Assembly: GCA_017455845.1 (NCBI GenBank)
Contig: JAFSYY010000054.1
Coordinates: 41,472 to 105,471, forward strand
DNA: 64,000 nt
Source: Prevotella sp.
GTDB taxonomy: Bacteria; Bacteroidota; Bacteroidia; Bacteroidales; Bacteroidaceae
Direction of reading: 5' to 3'
Shown: positions 9,055-17,990 of the stretch, piece after piece
Numbering within the stretch: the stretch's first letter is position 1
Layout: each line of letters starts with the position of its first letter
The notes under the pieces: generated by a model
Databases searched by the model: none
The model's input: only the letters and a program-made list of their open reading frames with translations
What the model was told of the DNA's origin: nothing
Made by a program: the position numbers and the translations under genes

Positions 9055-10743
9055 GTGAAAAAGATTATCATATATCAGGTATTTACGCGTCTGTATGGCA
9101 ACCGCTGTCAGACGCGTAAACCTTTTGGAACCATTGAGGAGAACGGCTGCGGCAAACTCAACGACTTCACGCCTTCGGTGCTGAAGCAGATACGCGAGAT
9201 GGGTGTCAGCCATGTGTGGTTTACGGGTGTTATCCGTCATGCCACGATGACCGACTACACCAAGTACGGCATTCCCCGCCAGCATCCGGCAGTGGTGAAA
9301 GGCAAGGCTGGCTCGCCATACGCCATCACTGACTATTACGACATCGACCCAGACCTGGCCGTTAATGTTGACAAACGCATGGAGGAGTTCGAGAAACTGG
9401 TAAGCCGCACCCACCGTGCAGGCCTGAAGATGATTATCGATTTCGTGCCTAACCATGTGGCCCGTCAGTATAAAAGCATCTGCAAGCCTGATGGCGTGCG
9501 CGACCTGGGCGAGGATGACAATACCAACGTGGGCTTCGATCCTGTGAACAATAATTTCTATTATTGTCCTGGCCAGCAGTTCATGCCTTATTTCGAACTC
9601 TATCACGGTGAGGCTGAGCCTTATACGGAGATACCTGCCAAGGCAACAGGCAACGACTGCTTTCACAATGCACCGGGCCGCAACGACTGGTACGAGACGG
9701 TGAAACTGAACTATGGCGTGGACTACTATGCCGGACAGAATCCGTCGTCAGTTCACAGTTCACAGTTTACTGTTCACAGTTCTGACCTCTCACCTCTCAC
9801 CCCTAACCCCTCATTTCAGACCTCTTACCCCTCCACCTGGCAGAAGATGCTCGACATCCTGCTGTTCTGGGCATCGAAGGGCGTTGATGCCTTCCGCTGC
9901 GATATGGCTGAGATGGTGCCTGCCGCCTTCTGGGAGTGGGCAACGGCCAGAGTAAGACAGCAGTATCCTGAGATCCGTTTCATCGGCGAGGTGTATAATC
10001 CCGGCGAATACCGCCATTACATTGCCTCAGGCTTCGACTACCTCTACGACAAGGTGGGCATGTACGACGCTATGCGCGATGTTATCTGTCATCGTCGCAA
10101 TACCGATGCCATCACCTGGGCCTGGCAGCAGACCGACGACATCCGCGACCACATGCTCTATTTCCTCGAGAATCACGACGAACAGCGCATTGCCAGTGAT
10201 TTCTTTGCCGGCTGCGGCGAGAAGGCTATACCAGCATTGGTGGTCAATGCCCTGATGCAAAAGAACCCCTTCATGCTTTATGCAGGTCAGGAATGGGGCG
10301 AGCGTGGCATGGACGAGGAAGGTTTCAGCGGGCTAGACGGTCGCACCACCATCTTCGACTACTGGTCGTTCAACACTCGCTTCTCGCCACTCACTCCTAT
10401 ATATAATAAGGTGTTAAATATTGCGCAAAGTGAGAAGGCAGTGAGCGAAGGGCAGATGTTCGATGTGTTGTATGCCAACAGCCAGTATTTCCGTCAGTAT
10501 GCCTTCCTGCGCAAGGCTGGCAAGGAGATACTTCTGGTGGTTGCCAACTTTGATGATGTCCAATTAGACATGCAACTAATGTTGCCTGACCATGCTTTCA
10601 ATTATCTCGAGATACAGGAGAAAGCCTACGAGGCAGAAGACCTGATGACAGGAAAAAAGACCAGTCTTGTATTGCTACGCGATCAGTCTCTGTCCGTCTC
10701 ACTGCCCGCTCGTGGAGCAGTAGTATTTAAAATGAAGAGTTAA
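9055..10743 (+). CDS. GH13 alpha-amylase family glycoside hydrolase
   Basis: A 562-residue (beta/alpha)8-barrel enzyme acting on alpha-glucans. GTG is taken as start because it gives the compact MKKIIIYQVFTRLYGN beginning of the barrel. GH13 conserved regions are visible: IDFVPNHVAR (region I, near residue 127), DAFRCDMAEM (region II, nucleophile Asp, near residue 282), FIGEVYNPGEY (region III, general acid Glu, near residue 311) and ENHDEQR (region IV, near residue 366). The C-terminus forms a beta-domain. No signal peptide is seen, which suggests a cytoplasmic enzyme, perhaps glycogen or oligosaccharide metabolism. Residues around 231-260 (SSVHSSQFTVHSS and on) come from an in-frame microrepeat inserted ahead of region II. 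Exact specificity is not known. Confidence 0.88.
   Translation: MKKIIIYQVFTRLYGNRCQTRKPFGTIEENGCGKLNDFTPSVLKQIREMGVSHVWFTGVIRHATMTDYTKYGIPRQHPAVVKGKAGSPYAITDYYDIDPDLAVNVDKRMEEFEKLVSRTHRAGLKMIIDFVPNHVARQYKSICKPDGVRDLGEDDNTNVGFDPVNNNFYYCPGQQFMPYFELYHGEAEPYTEIPAKATGNDCFHNAPGRNDWYETVKLNYGVDYYAGQNPSSVHSSQFTVHSSDLSPLTPNPSFQTSYPSTWQKMLDILLFWASKGVDAFRCDMAEMVPAAFWEWATARVRQQYPEIRFIGEVYNPGEYRHYIASGFDYLYDKVGMYDAMRDVICHRRNTDAITWAWQQTDDIRDHMLYFLENHDEQRIASDFFAGCGEKAIPALVVNALMQKNPFMLYAGQEWGERGMDEEGFSGLDGRTTIFDYWSFNTRFSPLTPIYNKVLNIAQSEKAVSEGQMFDVLYANSQYFRQYAFLRKAGKEILLVVANFDDVQLDMQLMLPDHAFNYLEIQEKAYEAEDLMTGKKTSLVLLRDQSLSVSLPARGAVVFKMKS
9746..9834 (+). repeat. In-frame microrepeat insert within the GH13 gene
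   Basis: Degenerate CAGTTCACAGTT and CTCACCTCTCACCCCT units keep the frame open and encode about 30 Ser/Thr/Pro/His-rich residues between barrel segments. Base composition is unlike the flanking coding DNA but identical in style to intergenic repeats here. Confidence 0.75.
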
Positions 10744-10778
10744 TACCAAAGAACCAAACAACTAAATACCAGTCAATT

Positions 10779-11762
10779 ATGAGACATCTCTATCGAAGAT
10801 TATTCCTCCTGTCAACGTTATTTATTTGTGGAGGTATGGCTTTTGCGCAATTGCCAAACGAGAAATTTGGCAAGCCATCTAGTATGGAATGGGATTTTAA
10901 CGGCTGGGGAGAATCCTATGATACGGATGCTATCATCCTGTGTAAGACGATGAAGGTGACGTATACTCTTACTGATCAGGTGTTTAACAATAATCATTCA
11001 TTTCCTGATGTCGGTGTTGAAACAATTGACGATTTTGGTAAAAACCAGATTGACGATGCGAACATCCTGGTGAACTACGAGTTCAGGCTCCGTACTAAGA
11101 TTATGAAACAGGAGGGTGTCAAGCACGCCAATATCGACATTACCTATTATCATGGCGACAACTTTAAGATTGTCAATAATGACATGTTGAAAGACCTGAA
11201 AATAAAGGTGTTCACTAAGAACGAGAAAGGAAAGGTTGAGAAAAGGAATGTTAACACCAGTGCTTTCGTCAAGGAGCGTGTGGACGACAACTATATGGTG
11301 ATGCACGTGACAGTGCCCGATGTACAGCCCGGCAGCATCATTGAGTACCAGTACAACATCACAAGTACACGCCCCACATTCCTCTACGACTGGATGTTTC
11401 AAGAGTGTATACCCACGCTCCATTCAAAATGCGACATAGAGATACCTGCCATCTACCAGTTCAACATGAACGCCCCTATCAACAGGCTCATCAAATCGAG
11501 TGTAGAAGCAGGCAGACTAGCCTACGATACCAATAGGCCTGATTTGAAAAGAGGCAAGTCTTGCCCAACAAACCACTATATGATTATTGGCGACTATATC
11601 CTTCCTGAAGGTTTTCCTCTTAGGCAGAACCAGAACGATGCCGAGGGCAAGAACAATGCAGTACAAGAGAAGATAGCCACGCTTACCAGTAAGATCAACA
11701 TGCCTCATGTCACCCTTCCTGCCTATTTACCAGAAGGCTATACACACCTGAAGATAAAATAA
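10779..11762 (+). CDS. Secreted DUF3857-type protein, short form
   Basis: A 327-residue protein with a clear signal peptide (MRHLYRRLFLLSTLFICGGMAFAQ). The central part follows the DUF3857 pattern: a Lys/Asp-rich beta segment, then VTVPDVQPGSIIEYQY (near residue 190), the hallmark strand of that domain, which usually precedes a transglutaminase-like domain. Here the protein stops without the transglutaminase part, so it is shorter than the usual 600-plus residues. It probably resides in the periplasm or outer membrane. It follows the GH13 gene by 35 bp and has no promoter of its own that I can see, so it may be co-transcribed. Function is unknown. Confidence 0.65.
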   Translation: MRHLYRRLFLLSTLFICGGMAFAQLPNEKFGKPSSMEWDFNGWGESYDTDAIILCKTMKVTYTLTDQVFNNNHSFPDVGVETIDDFGKNQIDDANILVNYEFRLRTKIMKQEGVKHANIDITYYHGDNFKIVNNDMLKDLKIKVFTKNEKGKVEKRNVNTSAFVKERVDDNYMVMHVTVPDVQPGSIIEYQYNITSTRPTFLYDWMFQECIPTLHSKCDIEIPAIYQFNMNAPINRLIKSSVEAGRLAYDTNRPDLKRGKSCPTNHYMIIGDYILPEGFPLRQNQNDAEGKNNAVQEKIATLTSKINMPHVTLPAYLPEGYTHLKIK

Positions 11763-11772
11763 CTCATCTTTC

Positions 11773-13293
11773 TCAAGATAACAATATTTCCAGCAGCAGG
11801 GGACGCTCACTATCTGCCGTCAGCAGCCAGTCGATGCCTTGCTGCATCTGTTGCATATCTGCTGCCTTACGATAGCCAACGGCATTCTGCATGCAGATGC
11901 CCTCGGCACTGGTATGATGCTGTGCGGCCACCAATGGCTCGCGTGCGGGGCTCTGCTCCAAGCCTGGCAGCGTATCGAAGATGCCACCCTTGCCGTTGTT
12001 CAGCAGCAGGATGCGCAGGTTGCCTTTCAGATTCTGATTCCAAAGGGCGTTCTGGTCGTAGAAGAAACTCAGGTCGCCGATGACACAGAAGACCAGTGAC
12101 GAAGAAGCAGCCAGCGAGAAGCCGGCAGCGGTGGATAGTGAGCCCTCAATGCCGTTGACGCCTCGGTTGCAATAGACGGGATGCCGTGCGTAGGTGTTGG
12201 CCAGACGGATAGCCGTGCTGTTGGCGTAATGAACGATGGGAGGAGGGAGGAAGGAGGAAGGAGGAAGAAGGAGGGAGGATAGTTGTTGCTCAAAGTGTTT
12301 TACGGCAGCAGCCTGTGAGAAAGGCAGGGTGTCGGCATCCATCTTTTGGCGGATGTCTGCAATGAGAGCCTCCCATTTCTGTACGAAAGGATGGGGCTGC
12401 TCCTCCAGGTTGAAGCGTATGAGGTCGGCTACCGTCTCGCCGTCGCCTTGTATGACATGTGTCAGGTTCATGAACGTGTCGGTCACCTCTCCGTCGCGGT
12501 TGACCACCCATGTCTCTTTGGCCTTACGTAGGAAATGCTTCAGCCGCTTGCTGACGATGCAGCCACCCGTGTAGAGGACGAAGTCAGGCACAAAGGACTC
12601 ATCGTCGTGAACTGCCTTCACGGCCTCGTCCATCAGCGCATTCATGGGCTGACCGGCAATAAGCATTGGCCGCTTGGCCTGCATGAACATCCTGCAGACA
12701 TGCGTCAGCGTAATGTTAGAGATGTCGGCAGGTATGAAGTCGATCTTCCGTTCTTTGGGCAGTTCCGACGTGGCGAAAGCAAACAACGGTTCAGAGATAG
12801 GCACGTTGATATGTACGGGTGCGTGCTTGATGATCAGGGCTTCGTTGACCAGGCGGTTGCAGTACCAGTGCTCTTCCTCGTTGTGAGGCTCAGGCAGTGT
12901 GACGGCCTTGCGAACGAAGCGTCCAAAGGCATCGGATTGCGGCAATGTCTGTCCGTCCTGCTGGTCGATCCACTGTGGGGGACGGTCGGCACTGATAACC
13001 ACCAGCGGCCTATGCTGATAGTAAGCCTCGGCCACGGCCGGTGCCAGGTTAAGCAGGGCAGAGCCACTGGTGACACAAACAACTACCGGCTCCTTCAACG
13101 CCTGTGTCATGCCCAGTGCGTAGAAGGCGGCAGAACGCTCGTCGGTCACGGGGTAGCACTGAATGTCAGGACACTCGTTCAGGTTGTGGACGATAGGCGC
13201 ATTGCGGCTGCCCGGACATACTACCGCATGATGAATGCCGTGGGCCGTCAAGAGGCTCGTCAGTATATTTACGTTCTCCTTATTGCTGTACAC
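11773..13293 (-). CDS. menD: SEPHCHC synthase (menaquinone biosynthesis)
   Basis: Thiamine-diphosphate enzyme that joins isochorismate and 2-oxoglutarate to give 2-succinyl-5-enolpyruvyl-6-hydroxy-3-cyclohexene-1-carboxylate. The N-terminal VVCPGSRNAP (near residue 20), the VCVTSGSALLNLAPAVAEAYY segment (which contains the cofactor-activating region, near residue 72) and the C-terminal FCVIGDLSFFYDQNALWN (Mg/ThDP-binding GDxxxxxxxN, near residue 403) are visible. The 506 residues are slightly shorter than the E. coli enzyme. A Leu/Pro/Ser stretch near residue 335-350 (LLPPSSFLPPP) is encoded by a GGAGGAAGG-type repeat at 12237-12287, in a linker between domains. It lies 18 bp downstream of the nucleoside kinase gene and is probably co-transcribed with it. 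menB, menC and menE are on the opposite strand just beyond. Confidence 0.93.
   Translation of the reverse strand: MYSNKENVNILTSLLTAHGIHHAVVCPGSRNAPIVHNLNECPDIQCYPVTDERSAAFYALGMTQALKEPVVVCVTSGSALLNLAPAVAEAYYQHRPLVVISADRPPQWIDQQDGQTLPQSDAFGRFVRKAVTLPEPHNEEEHWYCNRLVNEALIIKHAPVHINVPISEPLFAFATSELPKERKIDFIPADISNITLTHVCRMFMQAKRPMLIAGQPMNALMDEAVKAVHDDESFVPDFVLYTGGCIVSKRLKHFLRKAKETWVVNRDGEVTDTFMNLTHVIQGDGETVADLIRFNLEEQPHPFVQKWEALIADIRQKMDADTLPFSQAAAVKHFEQQLSSLLLPPSSFLPPPIVHYANSTAIRLANTYARHPVYCNRGVNGIEGSLSTAAGFSLAASSSLVFCVIGDLSFFYDQNALWNQNLKGNLRILLLNNGKGGIFDTLPGLEQSPAREPLVAAQHHTSAEGICMQNAVGYRKAADMQQMQQGIDWLLTADSERPLLLEILLS
12237..12287 (-). repeat. In-frame GGAGGAAGG repeat in menD
   Basis: Purine-rich degenerate 7-mers (plus strand) encode Ser/Leu/Pro residues in a MenD inter-domain linker. 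It is of the same type as other repeat inserts in this window. Confidence 0.65.
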
Positions 13294-13311
13294 GTTGTCA
13301 ATACTTGTTTC

Positions 13312-14991
13312 TTAATACTTGAACGATGATCCTCCCACGAACTCACGCATGATGCTGGTGGGCGGTATCTCCTTGTCGCTGACAGGAATGAAATAGCGGA
13401 TAAATTTCAGCAAACGGTGGGCCTCGGCATACTCGGGACAGTTCTTTGGTACTGTGGCCAGAATGAGTTCGGCATGCGTGCGCAGCACGGCAAACTCAAT
13501 GTTCAGTGCTGAGTTGAACATCGCGTCGGCTGTTTCCTGAAAGGGGAATATCCATTGGTCTTCAGCCTTGCAGACGTTAGGCCACTGGGCGATGGTCTCA
13601 CGGGCCGTGAAGGCACCCTTGTTATAGTCGCGTATGATGCGGCGCAGCAAACGGTTGTCGCGCACGGGAATCCAGTTATGGTCGTCGAGTGAGATGCTGG
13701 TCAGGGCAGAGATGTAGATCTTGTATTTCAGCGAGTCGTTGATCTTTTGGGTGAGCAATGGGTTGAGGGCATGGATGCCTTCCAGGATGAGTATGGTGTC
13801 GCTCGACAGTTTCATCTTCTTGCCGTTCCATTCACGCTTGCCGGTGGTGAAGTTGTACTCTGGAACTTCTACGCGCTCGCCCTTCATCAGCCGTAGCAGG
13901 TGGTCTTCCAGCAGCGCGTATTCCACCGTTTCTATATTGTCGAAGTCGTAGTCGCCGTTAGGCAATTTCGGCGTGTCGAGACGGTTGACGAAATAGTCGT
14001 CGGTAGAGAACGACATCGGCCGTAGTCCGCAGGCGAGCAACTGCACGGAGAGACGCTTGCAGAAGGTGGTCTTGCCCGATGATGACGGGCCGGTGATAAG
14101 TACCAGTCTGATGGGGGTGTCCTCCTGATGGTAGCGGCGGTCTATCTCCTCGGCTATCTGTACTATTTTCTTTTCCTGCAGGGCTTCGCTCACCTGTATG
14201 AGTTCAGAGCCATGACCTTTCAGCACCGCCTTGTTCACGTCGCCGGCATTGCTGAGGCGCATGATGATGTCCCAGCGTGTCTTCTCGGCAAACATCTCGT
14301 AGGTCTTGGGCATGTCAACCTTCTCGGCCAGTCGCGTCGGGTCGTACCAGTCGGGCACGCGCAGCAACATACCGTCGTGATAAGGCTCCAGCCCCCATAC
14401 AGTCAGGTAGCCAGCACTGGGTACCAGCGGGCCGTAGTAATAGTCGGCCGTATCGCCCAACATATAGTAGTCGCTGTAAATCTGTCCGCTGGTCTCCAGC
14501 AGTTTCACCTTGTCGGTCAAGCCTCGCTCTGCAAATACACGCACGGCCTCCTCGGTGGTAGCCTCATTGCGTCGGAAAGGCATGTCGAGGTTAATGATTT
14601 CCTGCATCCGCTCTGCAATATGCTCCACGTCGCCCTCGGCCAGCGGTTCACTGTTCTTCTTCTTGAAGTTGCAATAGTAGCCACGCGAGATAGTGTGCTC
14701 GATAAAGAGTTTTGAACCGGGGAAGACATCCTGGGTAGCCTTGTAGAGCACAAAGCAGAGCGAGCGTACGTAAACACGGTGACCGCTGCCTTCGCGGGCA
14801 TCCAGAAACTCTACGTCGCGGTTCTGGTAAAGTCTGAACTTCAGACCTTGCGAGGCGTTGTTCACTTTGGCCGAGACCACGGGGTACGGCAGTTTGATGT
14901 CGTCGGCAAACTCCTGATAGACATCGAGCAGGGAAGTCCCTTCAGGGAAACTCTTCGTCAGGTTATTGTTCTTACAGCGAATTTGAAGCAT
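13312..14991 (-). CDS. Uridine kinase-like nucleoside kinase with TGS and tRNA-synthetase-like N-terminus
   Basis: A 559-residue protein starting at MLQIRCKNNN, chosen because the upstream in-frame codons overlap the promoter. The N-terminus is a TGS domain (residues 1-65), followed by a threonyl/alanyl-tRNA synthetase second-additional-domain-like region (HTISRGYYCNF, near residue 102). The second half is a P-loop kinase of the uridine kinase/phosphoribulokinase family with Walker A GPSSSGKTT (near residue 289). This architecture is widespread in Bacteroidota, usually annotated as nucleoside kinase; the role of the N-terminal half is unclear. It precedes menD and reads away from menB, from a divergent promoter region. 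Confidence 0.85.
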   Translation of the reverse strand: MLQIRCKNNNLTKSFPEGTSLLDVYQEFADDIKLPYPVVSAKVNNASQGLKFRLYQNRDVEFLDAREGSGHRVYVRSLCFVLYKATQDVFPGSKLFIEHTISRGYYCNFKKKNSEPLAEGDVEHIAERMQEIINLDMPFRRNEATTEEAVRVFAERGLTDKVKLLETSGQIYSDYYMLGDTADYYYGPLVPSAGYLTVWGLEPYHDGMLLRVPDWYDPTRLAEKVDMPKTYEMFAEKTRWDIIMRLSNAGDVNKAVLKGHGSELIQVSEALQEKKIVQIAEEIDRRYHQEDTPIRLVLITGPSSSGKTTFCKRLSVQLLACGLRPMSFSTDDYFVNRLDTPKLPNGDYDFDNIETVEYALLEDHLLRLMKGERVEVPEYNFTTGKREWNGKKMKLSSDTILILEGIHALNPLLTQKINDSLKYKIYISALTSISLDDHNWIPVRDNRLLRRIIRDYNKGAFTARETIAQWPNVCKAEDQWIFPFQETADAMFNSALNIEFAVLRTHAELILATVPKNCPEYAEAHRLLKFIRYFIPVSDKEIPPTSIMREFVGGSSFKY

Positions 14992-15012
14992 AGTGTAGAT
15001 AAGATTTTGGTG

Positions 15013-15051
15013 CAAAGATAGTAAATAATTCTCAAATAATTCGTATCTTTG
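15013..15051. promoter_or_regulatory. Divergent promoters for the nucleoside kinase and menB
   Basis: A minus-strand -7 box (TATCTTTG, plus-strand CAAAGATA at 15013-15020) and a plus-strand -7 box (TATCTTTG at 15044-15051) lie 23 bp apart. Each box falls in the other's spacer region, so the two transcription units may interfere. Neither has a strong -33 element. Confidence 0.65.
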
Positions 15052-15078
15052 CCCCATAATTTAAAAACAAACAGAGAA

Positions 15079-15936
15079 ATGGCACAAAGAGAATGGAAAG
15101 AGATTAGGAAGTTCGAGGAGATTCTCTTCGAAGAGTATAACGGTATTGCGAAGATTACCATCAATCGTCCGCACTATCGCAATGCGTTCACACCGAAGAC
15201 CACGTTGGAACTGAGTCAGGCTTTTGCACTATGCCGCGAGATGCAGCGCATCCGCGTAGTGCTGCTGACGGGTGCGATGAGCGAGGTGCCCGAAGGAAAG
15301 ACGCTGGCCGACGTGAAGCACGCCTTCTGCTCGGGTGGCGACATGCATGTGAAGGGTCGCGGCGGCTATATCGACGATGAGGGTGTGCCGCGCCTCTCGG
15401 TGCTTGACGTGCAGATGCAGATTCGCCGTCTGCCAAAGCCTGTCATTGCGATGGTCAATGGCTATGCCATAGGTGGCGGTCATGTGCTGCATCTCGTGTG
15501 CGACCTGACCATAGCCTCTGAGAATGCTATCTTCGGACAGACAGGCCCCAAGGTGGGCTCGTTTGATGCAGGCTTCGGCTCCTCTTATCTGGCTCGTATC
15601 GTGGGGCAGAAGAAAGCCCGCGAGATTTGGTTCCTCTGTAGGCAGTACACGGCCAAGGAGGCAGAGGCAATGGGTATGGTGAACAAAGTGGTGCCTTTAG
15701 ACCAACTGGAGGATGAGTGCGTGGCATGGGCAGAAGAGATGATGGAGCGTAGCCCTATAGCATTGCGCATGATCAAGGCAGGCCTGAATGCCGAACTCGA
15801 TGGGCAGGCTGGCATCCAGCAACTGGCAGGCGACTGCACCATGCTCTATTACTTCCTCGATGAAGCCCAAGAGGGTGGAAAGGCCTTCCTTGAAAAGCGT
15901 AAACCAAACTTTGACCAGTATCCACAGATACCATGA
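15079..15936 (+). CDS. menB: 1,4-dihydroxy-2-naphthoyl-CoA synthase
   Basis: Crotonase-fold enzyme that cyclises o-succinylbenzoyl-CoA in menaquinone synthesis. Start at MAQREW, about 28 nt after the -7 box; an upstream in-frame ATG would sit on the promoter. The 285 residues match the family. Visible: [12 protein letters not shown] near residue 29, [14 protein letters not shown] (oxyanion/active-site loop, near residue 86), [14 protein letters not shown] (near residue 127) and [18 protein letters not shown] (characteristic of MenB, near residue 156). Its stop codon overlaps the menC start by 4 bp (ATGA), so menB-menC are translationally coupled. Confidence 0.96.
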   Translation: MAQREWKEIRKFEEILFEEYNGIAKITINRPHYRNAFTPKTTLELSQAFALCREMQRIRVVLLTGAMSEVPEGKTLADVKHAFCSGGDMHVKGRGGYIDDEGVPRLSVLDVQMQIRRLPKPVIAMVNGYAIGGGHVLHLVCDLTIASENAIFGQTGPKVGSFDAGFGSSYLARIVGQKKAREIWFLCRQYTAKEAEAMGMVNKVVPLDQLEDECVAWAEEMMERSPIALRMIKAGLNAELDGQAGIQQLAGDCTMLYYFLDEAQEGGKAFLEKRKPNFDQYPQIP

Positions 15937-16964
15937 ATATCAATATTGAGGAGCGGGTGCTCCATTTCAAACAACCGGCAGGAACATCGCGTGGGGTATA
16001 CACAACACGCATGAGTTGGTTTGTCACTATCACGGATGGTGAATGTAGAGGCGTGGGCGAGTGTGCACCGCTGCCAGACCTAAGTTGTGATGCTTTGCCC
16101 CCTTATATATATAATAAGGTGTTGCGCGGCTTCTGTGACCAGGTGGAGCAGACGGGTGAGATACCCTACGAGGCGATGCGCGACTATCCCTCGATGCTCT
16201 TTGGTCTTGAGACCGCCCTCTTAGCTTTAAGAAGAGACCCCTCACCCCTGTTATTCGATACTGCTTTCAGCAGGGGCGAAGAGGGTATTCCTATCAACGG
16301 GCTTGTGTGGATGGGAAACCATGAAGAGATGCTGGAAAGGATGGAACAGAAACTGGAGCAAGGCTTCCGTTGCGTGAAACTAAAGGTTGGTGCCATTGAT
16401 TTCGACCAGGAACTGGATTTGGTGAAGCGCATCCGCAAGCGGTTCAGTTTTCATGACGTTGAACTGCGGCTCGATGCCAATGGCGGCTTTAGTCCCGATG
16501 AGGCTCTATATAAATTGGAACTGCTGTCACAATATGCCATTCACAGTATCGAGCAGCCCATCAAGCAGAAGCAGTGGGCGATGATGGCCGAACTCTGTCG
16601 CGATGCGCCTCTGCCTATTGCCCTCGATGAAGAACTCATAGGTGTAAACGACCCGGAGACGAAACGTCAGATGCTACGTATCATCAAACCTGCCTATATC
16701 GTGCTGAAACCATCGCTGCATGGCGGGATGATGGGATGTCGGGAATGGATAGATATTGCCAGGGACGAGGGTATCGGCTCTTGGATGACCTCTGCTTTGG
16801 AAAGTAACATTGGCTTGAATGTCATCGCGCAGTTCTGTAGTGATGTCTATGGAGACGACATCTCTTTCCCTCAGGGGCTGGGCACAGGCCAACTCTTCAC
16901 GGATAATATCCCCATGCCATTGGAAATACGTGGTGATAGACTATGGATAGTTCATAATTCATAA
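15933..16964 (+). CDS. menC: o-Succinylbenzoate synthase
   Basis: Enolase-superfamily enzyme that dehydrates SHCHC to o-succinylbenzoate. The 343 residues include the capping N-terminal domain, [16 protein letters not shown] (KxK catalytic lysine motif, near residue 149), LRLDANGGF (metal-ligand Asp, near residue 180), SIEQP (Glu ligand, near residue 205) and ALDEEL (Asp ligand, near residue 230). A short [15 protein letters not shown] segment near residue 100 may be a repeat-type insert. The last residues (IVHNS) and the stop codon come from the ATTCATAATTCATA tract that fills the gap to menE, so the native C-terminus has apparently been rewritten by the repeat. Confidence 0.93.
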   Translation: MNINIEERVLHFKQPAGTSRGVYTTRMSWFVTITDGECRGVGECAPLPDLSCDALPPYIYNKVLRGFCDQVEQTGEIPYEAMRDYPSMLFGLETALLALRRDPSPLLFDTAFSRGEEGIPINGLVWMGNHEEMLERMEQKLEQGFRCVKLKVGAIDFDQELDLVKRIRKRFSFHDVELRLDANGGFSPDEALYKLELLSQYAIHSIEQPIKQKQWAMMAELCRDAPLPIALDEELIGVNDPETKRQMLRIIKPAYIVLKPSLHGGMMGCREWIDIARDEGIGSWMTSALESNIGLNVIAQFCSDVYGDDISFPQGLGTGQLFTDNIPMPLEIRGDRLWIVHNS

Positions 16965-16980
16965 TTCATAATTCATAGTT
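16947..16980 (+). repeat. ATTCATA microrepeat that supplies the menC stop codon
   Basis: AGTTCATAATTCATA-type units run from inside the menC 3' end to the base before the menE start codon. Confidence 0.75.
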
Positions 16981-17979
16981 ATGGTGACGGTTGATGAGTT
17001 TTTGGAAGAGTGGCATAACGATAGTCCCACTGTATTGGTACATACCAGTGGATCCACTGGCAAGCCGAAGCCCATGCTCGTAGAGAAGCGACGTATGGAG
17101 GCTTCGGCACGAATCACCTGTGGCTTCCTGGGACTGAAGCCTGGCGATACTGCTCTGCTCTGTATGCCGCTCGACTATATTGCTGGCAAGATGATGGTGG
17201 TGCGGGCACTGACCTGTGGACTTCGTCTCATCAGCGTCGAGCCCAGCGGACATCCGTTGAGCAGGTGCTCTTTGGGGTCTATAAGCCCCATAAGCCCGAT
17301 TGATTTCGCCGCAATGGTGCCAATGCAGGTCTATAACTCCTTGCAGGTGCCAGAAGAACGAGAGCGGCTTATGGCTGTTAAGCATTTGATTATCGGAGGC
17401 GGTGCCATAGATGATGAACTTGCTCGCGTGCTGATAGGTTTTCCCAATCAGGTATGGAGCACTTACGGCATGACAGAGACACTCTCGCATATCGCCCTCC
17501 GGCGGCTCAGCGGCCCAGAGACCAGCGAGTGGTACACACCTCTCGAAGGTGTCACCCTCACTCAGAACGATGATGGCTGTCTTGTGATTGATGCGCCTGC
17601 CGTCCACGATGGACTGCTTATCACCAACGATATCGCAGAATTCTCTTCAGACGGTCGCTTCCGTATTCTTGGCCGCAAGGACAACGTAATCTGTTCCGGC
17701 GGCATCAAGATACAAATAGAAGAGGCAGAACGGCTGTTGAGGTCACATCTGCCCTACCCTTTTGTCATCACGCACCGCCGAGATGACAAATTCGGCGAGG
17801 CTGTCGTTATGCTAACCGAAGGCGATGTTCATGAAGCAAAAATCGCCTGCCAGCACGTATTACCCAGATACTGGCAACCACGTGATTACATTCATACAAC
17901 ACACATACCCCTGACTGCTACCGGTAAACCTGCCAGAAAAGAGGCAGAACAGATAGCGGCCAGGGGTATGATTATTTGA
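16981..17979 (+). CDS. menE: o-Succinylbenzoate--CoA ligase
   Basis: Adenylate-forming enzyme that activates o-succinylbenzoate to its CoA thioester. The P-loop HTSGSTGKPKPM (near residue 21), the A5 motif STYGMTETLSH (near residue 160) and the C-terminal hinge GRKDNVICSGGIKIQIEEAE (near residue 231) are visible. At 332 residues it is short compared with roughly 360-450 in other bacteria, but both subdomains are present. Residues around 98-107 (SLGSISPISPI) are encoded by a TATAAGCCC-type repeat at 17270-17302. Third gene of the menB-C-E unit and convergent with yebC, with no clear terminator between them. Confidence 0.92.
   Translation: MVTVDEFLEEWHNDSPTVLVHTSGSTGKPKPMLVEKRRMEASARITCGFLGLKPGDTALLCMPLDYIAGKMMVVRALTCGLRLISVEPSGHPLSRCSLGSISPISPIDFAAMVPMQVYNSLQVPEERERLMAVKHLIIGGGAIDDELARVLIGFPNQVWSTYGMTETLSHIALRRLSGPETSEWYTPLEGVTLTQNDDGCLVIDAPAVHDGLLITNDIAEFSSDGRFRILGRKDNVICSGGIKIQIEEAERLLRSHLPYPFVITHRRDDKFGEAVVMLTEGDVHEAKIACQHVLPRYWQPRDYIHTTHIPLTATGKPARKEAEQIAARGMII
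17270..17302 (+). repeat. In-frame TATAAGCCC repeat in menE
   Basis: TATAAGCCCCATAAGCCC units encode SISPISPI within MenE. Confidence 0.5.
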
Positions 17980-17990
17980 CGGCCTGATTA

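Noticed and set aside
16981-17979. menE as a truncated gene because it is short.
   Set aside because: Both the N-terminal P-loop part and the C-terminal hinge region are present and the frame is intact.
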